From: Melampsora larici-populina 98AG31
Lineage: Eukaryota > Basidiomycota > Pucciniomycetes > Pucciniales > Melampsoraceae
Reading direction: 5' to 3'
DNA length: 64,000 bases
NCBI RefSeq assembly: GCF_000204055.1
Contig: NW_006768772.1
Span: 1,248,829 to 1,312,828, forward strand
Made by a program: the position numbers and the translations under genes. Each line of letters opens with the position of its first letter. Position 1 is the first letter of the stretch. The notes below the pieces were generated by a model. The model was not told where the DNA came from. It did not search any database and saw nothing but the letters and a program-made list of their open reading frames with translations. This document shows positions 12,883 to 25,029 of this stretch, piece after piece.

Positions 12883-14582
12883 ATGTTGGAAGGAAAGATG
12901 CTGGAGGTTCAATCCAGGATTCAAAGTCAACCATTCAACAAGGTCATAAAAGATCAAGCTTCCAAAGAAGAAGATCCAAAAACTTTAACCTTCAAAACTA
13001 ACTTAACAAACCAAAATACCAAAGGAATTTTAAACCTTCCAACAGAATTAATCACTTTGATTGGTATACATTTATGTCTGAATTCATCAAGGACTAAAAG
13101 TTTGAAAGACAAAACTCATCATCATCATCATCAAAGACAAAGAATGAATCTTGATCATTTAGAATTTGATAATTTAGTCAACTTTGGTAAAACTTGTAAA
13201 ACTTTACATTTGATATGTGAAAGGATTTATCAAAAACAATTCATCATTAATCTACCCATCAAGAATAGACATCATTTAAAAAATTATTTTATTTCATCTA
13301 GATCATTTTATACTAGGAATGGATTAAGAAGAAGAGATTGTCGAGAAGAAGAAGAAAAATTGATTTTGCAGACCATTGATCAACTTGATAAGCTTTCAAA
13401 CCAATGGAAAGGTATTGAAAATGTAAATTGGGTTTATATTACCAATCAATCCTATCAAAGATTAAAAGAATCAAACCATTTTTTAAATTTAATGTTTTCA
13501 ACCACTAAATTGATTAAATCATTTAATAATCTAAGGTATTTATGTTTAGATAAAATCAATGATGAAATGATTTTAAATCTCTTAGAAGAAGGGATTAATG
13601 AAAATCTAGAATCATTAACTATTAATCTACCTCAAACTGATCATCAGTATACCAAAGATGGCAGTATACAAAATCTTGATCAAAGGATTAAAAAAATCAA
13701 TGTTTTAAAATCACTTAAAGCTTTACAAATTAATGAGATCCAACCTAATTGGATTGACTTGATTAATCAAACACATCAACTTCATTCACTTTCATTACAT
13801 ATTAGTGAGTTTAGTAGTTTGATCATTAGTGAACTTGATCCAAAATCATCAATTAAGAATTTAGAAATCTTAGGTGGATTAAGGTCACCTGAAAGTAGTA
13901 AAAGATTATTGATGGCTATTGGGGAAAAGTTTTCAAGGATTGAGGTGTTTAGATTTGGAATGCATTTTAGAGATCAATATGATGAAAATGAAAAGATCTT
14001 AAAGGTAAGTTATAAATTTATTTAAGCTTGATCATATCCTTTTATACCTTCTGTAAAATTTCAAAAGATTATTGATTTTTCTTCTTGATTGATCATATTT
14101 TTTTTTAGGTGGATTCATCCAATTTAATTTCAAAATTAACTGAATTAAAACAATTCATATTCAATCATGCAGATGCACCTATCCCACTAAATTTTTCAAA
14201 CCCTGGGCTTAATGATCAAGATGAAAATGAACAAAATAAATTTCAAAGATGTTTTGATTATTCTAAACCTTATTTTGAGAAATCTAAACAATTAGAAGAA
14301 TTAATTTCATTTGATTTTTCTGATAGGTTAACTAATACAGGTATTATGGCAAAGAGAAGAACTCATTCATCAGAAGTTCATCATAGATTTAAATTACAAA
14401 AAAATCTAGGATGGGAATCAAGACTTGAGGATGAAGGAAAGAAATGGAATTCTAAGACTATGGGATACAATTCTGAAGATGGAAGTAGTGATGCTATACC
14501 AATCTCAATGTACGAAATCAATAATATTAAGGAATCTATACTTTTACCATTTCAGTCTAGATGGACAAGGCTAGGAGATTGA
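12883..14582 (+). CDS. F-box-like protein with C-terminal leucine-rich region
   Basis: Two exons, 12883-14004 and 14109-14582, joined in phase, 531 aa. Residues 47-55 (ILNLPTELI) followed by a Leu-rich stretch and, around 100-125, NLVNFGKTCKTLHLICERIYQKQF fit a divergent F-box split by a His-rich insert (HHHHHQRQR). F-box proteins bind Skp1 in SCF ubiquitin ligases; the downstream part would select the substrate. From about 200 onward the protein has repeated L-x-x-L stretches (SLKALQINEIQPNWIDLI, LHSLSLHISEFSSL) like degenerate leucine-rich repeats. Codon use is A/T-rich like its surroundings. The F-box call rests on pattern only; it could be another Leu-rich family. Confidence 0.65.
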
Positions 14583-14786
14583 TATTATGATCAGGAATAG
14601 TTTTGGGAAATTTATATTTGAAGACTTTATGGGTTAGCTTCAATTCTTGATTTATTTTTGGATAGTTTCCTCTTGGGTTGATGCATAGAGGCTAATAGCA
14701 TGTAGAGCATAAAGATTGATATATTCATGTACAACACAATAATTCTTGTAGGATTTTTGGTTTTTCTGTTGATTTTAATAGCATTA
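14583..14786. other. 3' flank of the F-box-like gene
   Basis: Short AT-rich flank with no feature, ending at the foldback element. Confidence 0.3.
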
Positions 14787-15743
14787 AGGGTACACAAACC
14801 TACAACCCGACATGAAAACCCATGTAAAAAACCCGTGACAACCCATCTGAATTTTTGATTTTTTTGACGGTTTTTTTTTGATGGGTTGAAATTGGCCAAA
14901 TCTGATCACCCGTTGGAAAAAATCATTACCCATGGACTCACCCCTTCCTCACCAACACCACACATCCAAATCAATTCACAAAATAATCTCATCTCCACAC
15001 CAACTCTGCCTCCTTCAAATGTTACCCATTCTCCAGCGGGTTGGCAACGGCCAAGGGCCCATTATTGTGATCAAGGACATCAAGAGCGATCAAAATTGAC
15101 TTGAATCAAGTACAATTTGGTTATTGTCAATGGAAGATATCCAAATTGTCTCATTTCTCGTCGTTTCTGTTTCTGAAGGCTTCAAAAAATTACCTTTGAA
15201 TTTAAAAAGAAATCGAGATCAATCAAAATAAATTTAAAACGAGTACTATGTGATCATTGAGGATATCCAACTCGTCTCATTTCTCGCAGTTTCTCTTTCC
15301 GAAGGCTTCAAAGAAGTCTTTGAATTTAAAAAGAAATTGTGTGTGTTATGATGCTTTTTTTTATTACTTCAAAGATCTCTGTCCGTCTGTCTGACACGGG
15401 TTTGGTTCAAATTGTGCAATTTCAAGTCATTGAAATAAATCGATTCGATTTGAAAAGACATGTATTACACAAGCAATCAAGTTTTGAAGGAAAGGGTATT
15501 GGGTGGAGTTATGGCTAAGGTGGATGCAAGAAGAGAGAGGTGAAGTAGAACAAGAATTGACAGGAGTTGCTCGCGGCTGAGAGTTGCTACATCTTGGATG
15601 GGATGGGATGGGTTGGGTTGGGGCGCTCAAACCTTTCGAGGGCAACCCTTAAAAAAAACCCGTCAAAAAAATCAGAAATTCAGATGGGTTGTCACGGGTT
15701 TTTTACATGGGTTTTCATGTTGGGTTGTAGGTTTGTGTACCCT
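14787..15743. mobile_element. Foldback / MITE-like element with roughly 95-bp terminal inverted repeats
   Basis: The left arm starts AGGGTACACAAACCTACAAC at 14787 and runs to about 14883. The right arm is its near-perfect reverse complement, about 15648-15743. Both arms include the pieces ACATGGGTTTTTTAC and CACGGGTT on the appropriate strand. Directly outside lie TA (14785-14786) and TA (15744-15745), compatible with a TA target duplication as in Tc1/mariner-type MITEs. The interior has no transposase. It contains a two-copy repeat (separate entry). Confidence 0.65.
15132..15340. repeat. Two-copy direct repeat, period about 127 bp
   Basis: Copies at 15132-15213 and 15259-15340 share GATATCCAA, TCTCATTTCTCG, GAAGGCTTCAAA and TTTGAATTTAAAAAGAAAT in the same order with scattered differences. 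It sits inside the foldback element. Confidence 0.7.
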
Positions 15744-15745
15744 TA

Positions 15746-16657
15746 TTGTTCAGTTTTCTTTACTTTCTCTCAATTCCGTTTACAAGACATCAGTTTTCTT
15801 TGATGATTCATAAATTAACAATTCTTTTGGAATTTCATTGATGCTTGCGAACTTTTAAAAACAATCACGGTAAAGCATGGGAATGATCTTTCTAATGTTG
15901 AATCGATGAAGGCGAAATCAAGTTAACTCGTTCAAAAATTGATGTGACTTCTTGAAGTGGATGAAAAAGGTAGTCCGGAGGATCTCAACAGTGATAGATT
16001 TCTTTCCCACATCAGAAACGAAGGGATCAGAGAGCAAAAACAATTTTGAAGCCTGACCTGAGGTCTTCTTCAAGGTCTACTTTATTGATCAAGCCCATCA
16101 GAAGCTTTGATTTTTGATATTTCTCTCATCTCAACGTTCAGTCATCAGAGACTACAGCTCAAAAAAAAGTGAAAGCAAATTTTTATTGATTTTTGGCGTG
16201 ACCGAGTCCAACGATGATGTCTTCGAAATGTTACCCCGCTGCTCTCACTGGATAGGGTGGAACACCACGGTGGGGCCAAAGTTTACCCAACTAAATGTTA
16301 AAATATCTACTTTCGAAAGACAAACCCAAATTCTTAGTACAACTATTACCCAACGCTACCCTACATCTCATAATTATGGTCCCACCGATGAACCAACGGG
16401 TCATCTCGCTCGACTCCTTCATCAGAAGTATCGTTTCGCCGCCTCATATCGATGAAAAGTTATTAAAACAACCACGTTGACCAAGCTTCATAGATAGCCG
16501 TGTTGACTGACTCCTGGACAATATAATGCAAGTAATTCTTTATACACTCTAGATTCTAAAGTTTTGATCGTTATCGTGCCCGCATCCGGCAATCCTGATG
16601 ATTTTTGGTAAACCACCGGTTTCGATGAGAAGACCTGAACTCTACTCACATCACACA
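15746..16657. other. Intergenic region
   Basis: No gene is supported. It contains the 3' flank of the Ulp1 gene (minus strand) and AT-rich sequence. Short overlapping frames at 16114-16480 show no splice or start logic. Confidence 0.35.
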
Positions 16658-18690
16658 TCATTTCCATTCCTCTTCTAGAAACTTGCGCGTGACAATCTAC
16701 GGTAAGTAGAAGAGAAGTGTCATGAGGGTTTAGCGAAAATTCGGTCATGTAACAACAGTTTAAGCTGAGAGCTAAGGAAAGAAGATCGAGAAAACCTACT
16801 TCATAGATCATCTTCGTCCGCATATAAGGCATGTTTTCCTGAGAAAAATCGAAAACTGTGTCCCCTCCTCCCCAATCTCGACTCAAACAATCCATAATCT
16901 GACACATAAAGATCCCACAATCGTATGCGTTGTTTTGACGAGGAGGATCCTGTGCAAAGTTAGTTCACATACCATGATTAGAATCGCCAAATCTGATCAG
17001 TTCATATTTGATCATCACTTCTAGGTCATTGAATGAAACAATATCAAACAAGACCACATAGGTTCAGTCAGAGGTGAGGTGAGCGTACCGTTTTAGCGAA
17101 TGTCCACTCTGACATGTCCATCGGCTCGTTCCGCTTGGCCAAATGCTCGGCTTGAATGTACTCTTTCAGGCACTGTGTGACCATGATCTCAGTCCAAAAC
17201 GATTACATTTTTTTAAGACTCGATCGGCTTACCTCGAGTACGAGTTCGTTGTTGTGACCCATACTGTCATAAAACTCAAAGCGTTTTTGTCGGAGATTGA
17301 TGGCAGCACAAGTCCAATGGACATTCCTCAGGTTGATAGGGAATATCACCACGTCTTTTTGGAAAAGATCGACCTGTGTTGAAGAAATTTTCAAATGAAC
17401 AAGATGAGCTACAAAGGCTCAGAAGGCATGAAGATTGGCAAATTCTTGAAACTGACTTTTTTAGTCCACCTCTTGACTCCTGTGAAACCCTCCTTCTGAT
17501 ATTTGGGCATGAAGAAACTCGAAAAACAGTGGGCCCGCAGGAATTTTTCTTTCGGATCGTACGTAGGATCTGCTTTCAATTTCTCATGCTCTGTACTTCT
17601 GATGTTGATCATCACACCATAGAAAGTACAAATTTCATCATTCATCCAGGTTCCCGGTTCTAACTTTCGAATATCGTGAGCATGACAAGATGCCCCTGGA
17701 AGCGAAGAAATGTCACCCGGTTTCTTCAAGGTTGCGTTCACCTAATCGTATCAAAAGCGGATGATAAGTGAAAGTGGCAAGCCCGTCAATATTCAAATAA
17801 CTTTGCTAGTAAAAACATAAGCGTCATATCACATGTATGAATGACTCACTAGGTCCATCTTATCTTTCTCCAAGCGAGGTCTCCATTTCCGTTTCTTGAC
17901 AGACTTGAACTTTTGGTCAATTTGTGTCTCACGATCACGTAATTGTTGGTAGGTAGGTAAGCGAGGTTCTGGCGGTCTAGGACTGGAACCGTGGAGAGGT
18001 GATGAGTTAAGTTATACTCAAGACCCAAGTAATTTGTAAACTATGTAGTACCTTTCCCAAGACGCTTTCGATGTTCGCAGTAGATCGTCGAAAAGCGGGT
18101 ACTGTGACCATCACACAATACGAATCACGAGACGGGACATGCAAATCCCTTGTTGGTGTTAAGTCCGGCTTGATTGATATAGACCAAACTCACTTTGAGA
18201 ATACTACTACGAAGATCCTGATCGTATAATCCTAGATGAGCAAGTGCGTATAAGCAACCAAATCAGACACTACGGCCGCATTTGAGAGGGATGACGGACC
18301 AAATTCAGCTCCAACTTTCAAATCATAATGATCGAAGTCTTGAATCCGGTATAATTTCAGGTCATCAGGTTTCTCTAAAAAACCACACATATTGCGCCAC
18401 AAGAAAACCAAGAAGACGATACCTTCTTTAAAGTTTTTCATGAACGGTGTTGTTGAAATACTTCCAAGGAAGTTGCTTGGCCATGGGGGTTTCGGATTCA
18501 GCCTGTGATGAAGAAGTTTCCTCTTCTTTTCCTCCACTGCCTGTCTCTGCTTCCGACGACGTAAAAGTGCATCTTTCTTGACATACTCTCCCTTTTGTGA
18601 TATTCTGAGCTGTGGAAGATTGACGCCACTGAGAATACGCGTCTTCGTTCGCTCGGGTGACTGATTCGACTGCCGCTTACGACTTGACAT
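16658..18690 (-). CDS. ULP1: Ulp1-type SUMO protease (peptidase C48)
   Basis: Ten exons on the minus strand: 18690-18423, 18374-18300, 18231-18194, 18101-18052, 17982-17850, 17741-17457, 17373-17233, 17172-17089, 16949-16800, 16696-16658; 420 aa, phases consistent. The enzyme matures SUMO and removes it from proteins, usually at the nuclear envelope. The catalytic domain begins near LEPGTWMNDEICTFY and continues through GVKRWTKK-VDLF. All catalytic residues are present with the family spacing: His302 in NVHWTC, Asp319 in FEFYDSMG, Gln363 in PPRQNNAYDCGIF and Cys369 in the same motif. The last residues EIVTRKFLEEEWK sit in a 39-nt exon. The N-terminus is basic (SSRKRQSN, DALLRRRKQRQ). The exon 2 donor (GTCCGT) and the exon 8 acceptor are the least certain edges. 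Confidence 0.93.
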
Positions 18691-19139
18691 CGCTGAAATT
18701 CAAGAAGGTGAAAGGATAAAAGTGATGACGACACAGGCCGCGGCGCAAAGTTTGAAAAGGAGAACGACTAGAGTGATTGCCTGATGATCGAAGATATTTC
18801 AAGAACACTTTATAGACAAAAACTGATCTTCGTTAACTGTTCTTGAAGAGTTGGATGACAAATATCGTTGGGCTTGCAAGTAGTTTTAACGATCGATATC
18901 TACGGCTGAAGCGCAGCAGCCCGGGTTCTTGAACGGCGGAAGTACAAATTTGGTTTGACTTGATATTCAATGTTGATTCCTTCGACGCGTGTCAGAGTTG
19001 AGTGATGGCTTAAGTTGGGCTGAAGTTATGAAGGGAGACTTGCTGAAGGCTCTTTGTTGGATCAAGTCGCATAAATTTTGACCATCGATCAATTCACAGA
19101 TGGATGTGGCCGGGCCGAGTACCGTACACGCATTTATCA
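18691..19139. other. Intergenic flank between Ulp1 and the KDZ transposon
   Basis: Putative Ulp1 promoter and unique flank. No gene is seen. It ends with the 8-bp ATTTATCA (19132-19139) that recurs at the far end of the transposon. Confidence 0.4.
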
Positions 19140-19144
19140 CTGGT

Positions 19145-19165
19145 AAGGCCTGCACCCGGCCCGCC
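19145..19165 (+). repeat. Left 21-bp terminal inverted repeat of the KDZ element
   Basis: Exact reverse complement of 28156-28176. GC-rich. Confidence 0.85.
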
Positions 19166-19378
19166 ATCCGCCCGCGGGAAGTTTGGGCGGGCCACGGGCT
19201 GCCCGGTATCGTCATTAAGAAATAAAAAAAAAATCAACTCGAGCAAAACAACCCAAAAAACTACTTTAAAAAATTTGTTATATTGGATTGCTTGTATATC
19301 AGCCTGAAAAAAACACAAATTGCGCTGAAAAAATGAACCAGGCCTCCTTCAGAGGTCCTGGCCTTTGGGAGGAGTCCG

Positions 19379-19398
19379 AGTGTCTGAGCTCAGACACT
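19379..19398. promoter_or_regulatory. 20-bp perfect palindrome, left subterminal
   Basis: AGTGTCTGAGCTCAGACACT, followed by another CAGACACT at 19404. It sits next to CCTGGCCTTTGGGAGGA, which has counterparts at the right end and in the 42-43 kb element. Likely a transposase-binding site (inference). Confidence 0.55.
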
Positions 19399-19681
19399 GT
19401 CTCAGACACTCTGGGCCACGAATAACCCATAAACTCATGGGTTATCACCCTCTGATGAAACACTCGCATCGACCTGTCGCTACCTTTGCAACTTGCTCAA
19501 CACTCGCGGTGAAATGTGATCATCATACATTTCACCTCGTCGCGCCCCATCGCCCACGGGGACGGGGCATATCCCATACACCAAGGACCCGCTACATCAG
19601 ACTGAACTTTCTTTCTTCACACCGTTATCACCCTCCCATTCCATTTCAATCAACTCACCCACCACGTCACAACACCAAACC

Positions 19682-21925
19682 ATGCTTCTGCGCGATTTCG
19701 TCGAGATACTGGAAGCAGACTACCCGGACCTTCATTCATCCCTTGATATCTGCGATTTCTCCCGCTTTATCGCACTCGCTGCCGAGGTTACTGAACGCGC
19801 GCAGGGAACCTTCAGCAAGGAAGCCGATGCGATCGTCCCTTTCCTACGCAAGGCCTTGAACTTATCACTCCCCAACGACACGTGCTACCACCTTTGGCAC
19901 ATGACCCGCCACCTCTTGCCCGCGATGCAAGTAAAACCTACCATCTTGATCCAAGAGTTTGGCTATCAACCGGACCTCTGGATCCCTGAATACTTCCTTG
20001 TCTCGCCCGTCAAACATTGCTTGCTGTGTCCAACATCGCCCAAGTTGCATATGCGTTCTCGAATCAACGGATACCTCTACGACGTGGACGGTGTCCATAC
20101 CATTGGAATTGTCACTCTTAAATGTCCGGGTGAGCGAGCACATCAAGCTTATTATAATTGTTAAAACCTATGCTGACCACAAAACACCAACACCCAAACG
20201 CAATAGCTTGTTCAACTCATTATCGACCGAGCTATCACTCCAAGGATGGCATTCGCACCTATTTCTCCTCAAACAACGGACGCAACCGTGAGACATTTCA
20301 GGTCTCTTGTCATTTCTTCATGACCCACCAACTGGCGGAGCTACTCCGAGAAGGTTCAATGCTTGCCCAGTAAGTACCCACTATGTTTACATTTAAACGA
20401 ACGCCGAAGTTGCTGAAACTGATACACACAATCTTCGAGCTACAGCATCTCCAACTTCAACCTGGCAAATCTATTCAACCGGTGCTATGTTGATCGAGTC
20501 TCAATCCCCTCACTCCACGGTGCCCCAACAATCCTACCAGATCTCTCAGAAGTGACCTGCCAAGATGCCTTGGATATCAACTCGTTGCTCACTAAATGTG
20601 ATGAGGCCGGCACCTGTTTGAGGGTGGACACCTCTCCCACAATCCCAGCAGATCGACGCTATCACCAAGCAATGCAAGCCGTGCTCGAATGGATTGCCCT
20701 AGAGGGCAGCAAGCATTGCAATCATGCATGCTCTGCGTGCGTACAAATTCTACCCCTCCCAAGCAAAGACGGAGCTCCAAAGATCGGTTGTAAGCGTTAC
20801 ACCCAATCTTTTTATGTATATGTTAAACAAGATCGCTGATGAGTCCTGGTCATATTTAGACATCCGCGCGGTCGTGACGGACGGGATCACCATAGGTCAC
20901 TGGCGATGCACTGCAACACCCAAACAGCTGCGCCAAATCGCTAATGAAGAGGGCCTGCCTGCGCCCAATGGACCGTGTACAACACCTCTCGCCCGTATGT
21001 CAGATAGGTTTTGCCCTGTCCACCACAATCGGCTCGCCAAGCTATGTGTAGCCCAACCATGCAAAAACAACGCGGCCGAAGGAGAAGCCACTTGTCACCT
21101 ACAAGAGCATATCTCTGCTTATGCCAAATTCAAAGCGCACATCACCTCCAACTTTGCTCTGACCTCTATGCTCAACCAACCCGGTTCCAACCTCCCTTCA
21201 GATCCCACCGTACATCAAGACTGGAACACGGCGGAACTAGTGGGCCTTGAAGACATTCAACAAGGTGACAAAGCAAATCGCCTGCATGAGCAGGGTCGTG
21301 AAGGTGGTGACACGGTCCCATTGCGAATATGCCTCTCTTGAGCCCGAACCCACAATGACCAGCTCTGTGTGGGCACCTGTGGCGTCATACTGGCTAGAGA
21401 GACGTTCTATCACTCAGAGGGTGTCAGTGCAGTACGTGTGAGTCATTTGGGTTACTAATATAACCGACAATGGGTAGAACTGACTGAAGCGGGCTGTCAA
21501 GACAGGATTTTTTACTTCGTACATTCCCGCAGAAATTGCCAGGGGTATGCTTCTAGGACAATGCATGTAAGCTGGTGGATCATATATACCATGGAGGTAA
21601 CGACTTCACACCCTTCATGAAGACCGTGATTCCCGTCGACCCCTTTCATTTCCGCTCGCACAAGGAGAGTGATGAATTCTGTCAGCATTATACGGACCCA
21701 AAGCTCTTCCCAGAACTTCGAGATGCCAATGGATGGTATTTCAACTCCTCAGCCGGTGAGTGCACCAATGTGTGGTACAGCGGTTTCGCATCACTTGCAA
21801 GGAATATGCACCCAATCCGTTTCAATTTCATGATGGAAGATATGATCAAGCGGCGAAATGATTGGCTCATTCGGAGGCTATTGAAGAGGGAGAACATCAC
21901 ATTCTTAGGAGACTTGCGACAATGA
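19682..21925 (+). CDS. KDZ transposase with CxC-type cysteine cluster
   Basis: Seven exons: 19682-20129, 20207-20369, 20446-20789, 20860-21264, 21343-21435, 21478-21518, 21557-21925, all in phase, 620 aa. KDZ transposases are RNase-H-fold recombinases widespread in basidiomycetes, often with a cysteine-rich CxC module. Here the module spans about residues 330-410: TDGITIGHWRC, then RFCPVHHNRLAKLCVAQPC and TCHLQEH. The catalytic core is visible as Asp326 (VVTDGIT), THNDQLCVGTCG, FYFDNACKLVDHI, Asp526 (IPVDPFHFRSH) and Glu566 (SSAGECTNVWYSGF), ending with the usual MMEDMIKRRN. Assigning these as the catalytic D-D-E is inference from the family. Skipping the introns at 21265-21342 and 21519-21556 would give a stop or a frame conflict, so their use is needed; two introns are only 42 and 38 nt long. 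The product looks intact. Confidence 0.87.
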
Positions 21926-23124
21926 AATATTTAAACTCTCCTTTCTCCCTTTTCCCTCCGTCAATATGCTCAAAATGGTGTGTTGTGTTTACTTTTGGTT
22001 GTCCCTCCCACAAAAAACTTTTGGATCTTAGTGTTCATATACGCAGCACATCTTATCATAAATAATGATAAATATACATCATGCCCTTTGTACCTATTTC
22101 AGAAGTAATGAGCCCCAATAAATGACGGCATGATGAGGATAGAACATTTGTAGAACATGTGCTTTCCCCCAGACAAAGCTTTGCTGCTCGCAAAAGCTTG
22201 ACTTTTACTTTGTCAAACAAACTAATTGATTAAAATGAAATAATAAGCAAATAGTTTGTATCAATCCATATAAATACTTCTGTTGCCACAACCTAACAAC
22301 CTACTACTCAAAACAGCCCAAGGTTCTCATGCCATCCAAGTCATCTCCACCATCTCAATGTTGTTTGTAGGCAGTGAGCCTAATCAAAAAACAGGTTGTT
22401 GATGAACAAAACGATGAGATGATTTGCACTTCAACCAAATCAATTGTTGAGGCAGTGAGCCTAAACAATGAACCGATTGCTTGTGAACAAACAATGAATG
22501 GCAGGCGGGTCCCAATCAGCACTGTTTTAGCTGAAGAGAAGAAACACCACATTTGTCAACTTGATTGAACAACAATCTTCAAGGATTTTCTTGGATCATC
22601 ATGTCGCTCTTTTTTCAAACATAAATCTTTCCATTCACATTCATGAAGATAAGAACAAACAAATCAATCAAATTGAAGGTAAAGGAACGTAAAGGTGCTT
22701 GGATCAATTAATTAGTTAATTTGGTCTTTGTCGAAGAAAACAAATACTCAAAGCTCAAGATTGCTTTGACTGACTATTGTTCACTCGCAGTGTAACTGAC
22801 TTCACTCAAGTAGTGACTATTTCGGAATACATTACAACATCACAAGATCACATGCCGCGCAACCAAATTCAATTCATTGCTTTAAATCATTGTTTTCGCG
22901 CGGTTGGGCACAAAGGATATGGATATGGCATTTGATTACACGGTCACACACAAGTGGGGGATAGATACAAACATGACACGAACAATCAAAGACTTGAATG
23001 TGACCGGAATTCAGACTTTCTGATCTTGATTGGCGAGAGAGTTTTTGTTTTCTTCAGTTTGCCTGCTCAAATGCTTCTTCATCCTCCACATCTTACACAG
23101 CGGGTTCCCAGAACGTCCAAGAGG
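21926..23124. other. KDZ element interior without a supported gene
   Basis: AT-rich stretch between the transposase and the cargo genes. A small frame at 22374-22568 (65 codons), with a possible preceding exon from ATG 22331, contains the phrase GCAGTGAGCCTAA twice (about 22371 and 22453). I cannot show that it is a gene. Confidence 0.3.
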
Positions 23125-24387
23125 TTACGCATGTTGGACTGACGAGAGGTAGTGCCGCAAGTCCTACAAGCTCGCAAAACTTACTACATACGTGTGCTTG
23201 TGGAAAGCGGGCCAGAGCACCCTCCCCCATGTTCAAATGGGTCCAGTTCACGCGTCTGAATCACCCCAAATGGCTATTGTCAGCACCAAGAACTGTAAGA
23301 AGAATACAAACGAGCTTTGTACTTACTCGAGGTCATGCACCACAGCCTCAGTAATCACGGTCCCTACCCCCCGCAAACCCGTGATGAAGCTCCGGCCGCT
23401 GCTGGCATGATAACTCCAATGCGAGAAAGTGTTGAGCAATGTTCGAATGGTTGGTGCAAGGCGGTGGTGCTGGAAAGGTGGAGATATATCGGGGAAAAGC
23501 GTTGGTCCAGGCTGTACACATCCCTCGGCCCTTCAATAAGTTCTTTGGCTGTGAAGGCTTTGTAAATACCGTATGGAGAAGGAATTGGTTCATGCATATG
23601 TCCAACCATCTCCTCCTGGAACTACTCAGACATTCAAGAACAAAAGATAGTTTAGTCTTGAGTGGGGTGAAATAAACAGCGGGAACAGTGGGAGGATAAA
23701 TAACTCACCCGCAAAGTTTCCAACACGTTCCATTCATCGGTCGTGACAAAGTTGGGGTCAACACGGCTGAGGAAGTCTTTACAGAACCGTTCAATTGATA
23801 CCGCAACATGCAGGTTGGTTTGCGCTATGTTGAGGTAATCGCGGAGGGCGTGTTGATGGTGGTCAAAGATTCGCACTCCCATGGGGACCATCAAGTCGCC
23901 ACGTGATAGTGTGGCTCTGAAAGTCGACCGTAAGTCCCATCCGTGCACGAACTGACCTATTGTGATGTGGGCAGATTGGTTCTTGAAACGGTAGCCAATG
24001 TCATTATCAATGTCACTTGGGTCAGGACAGATGTGAAACATGGTGACGTTGTGGCCTAAGGCAACGTTGGATGGTACCAGGATGGGAAGACCCCGTTGAC
24101 CAAACTCGTGCGTATCGTAGGAACTGCTAACCGCAGAAAGGCCTGAGGGGTCTGTACGTAAATGTCAAAAGATAACAATCAACCAACCAAATAGAATTGG
24201 AGAATCAACATCACGGCTGACCAAATCCGCAAACATAGTGCAAGGTGATGGTTGGGGGTTGACCAATCTGTTCGGCAACGGGGGTGCTTTGTTCGTCTGG
24301 GTCTTGCTCAGATGGGTCAGGCGAGGCCGGTGTGGCAAGGGTGAATGAGGACGTTGGTGGGGCGGTGATTTCTTCAGCTGGATCCAT
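23125..24387 (-). CDS. KDZ-element cargo gene A, unknown 318-aa protein
   Basis: Six exons on the minus strand: 24387-24222, 24151-23709, 23621-23520, 23469-23327, 23255-23192, 23163-23125, with every junction in phase. I do not recognise the family. The N-terminal 50 residues are Pro/Thr/Glu-rich and acidic. An ordered region follows, with GLPILVPSNVALGHNVTMFH, WDLRSTFRATLSRGDLMVPMG, a His-rich IFDHHQHALRDYLNIAQ, an arginine-bearing PTIRTLLNTFSHWSYHASSG and HDLRHYLSSVQHA at the end. No signal peptide or membrane segment is seen. The clean frame over six exons shows it is under coding constraint, or was until recently. Its place between the transposon ends, opposite to the transposase, makes it element cargo; a role in transposition or control is only inference. 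The intron at 23519-23470 (50 nt) uses a weak donor. Confidence 0.68.
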
Positions 24388-25029
24388 AACTACTGACCGA
24401 TTGGGAAAGAGATAGGGGGTTTAATGGGATGTCAGCCTACGGGCTAAACATAAGTGAATGAAATGAAAAAGGCACAGGTTGACTGACTGACTAACTGGAA
24501 GAAGTGATTGCGCTCGACTACGTGGATGAATGAGAAATACGAAGATGGATGGTGGGGACTGAATCGTAGTTGACAGAGTGAAGTTGATTGATATTTGAGG
24601 GCGTGAGAGTGGGAGGTAAAGAAAGGGTGTTGGTAAAGATTAGACAAGGTAGCGCCCCTGGCTTGTTTCATGGCACCATTTGTCTTTGTAAGCAAGATTA
24701 AATGTTGCTATTTTAGGTGGATATTTGTGCGCACTCTGCTTGTAGTTAGTCCCCAGGGGTAAAGAGACTTGTGGTCATAATTGCCTTCTCTAAAACGCTG
24801 GCATTCAAGCGTGTACTTCCCTGTGAAAATCATCTTTTTGCTAGACGATTGGACTTGTACTAAGCCAGATTTCCGGTTGATTGTATCGCAATGGCACAGA
24901 CGGATGTTACAGAGAGACAACTTGATGATCCATTTAGATCGTTCTTGAGAAACAATAACAAGAGAAGTGGGTGGGGCACAGACGGAGAGGGAGTCAGTTT
25001 CCAAAACAGATAGGAAGTTTAAGAATTGC
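24388..25029. other. KDZ element interior, between cargo genes A and B
   Basis: No gene is supported. It presumably holds the promoter of gene A (minus strand) and the 3' end of gene B. Confidence 0.3.

Noticed and set aside
21339..21341. TGA in the frame of the KDZ transposase as a premature stop
   Set aside because: It falls inside a 78-nt intron (21265-21342) whose removal joins LEDIQQ to ARTHNDQL in phase.
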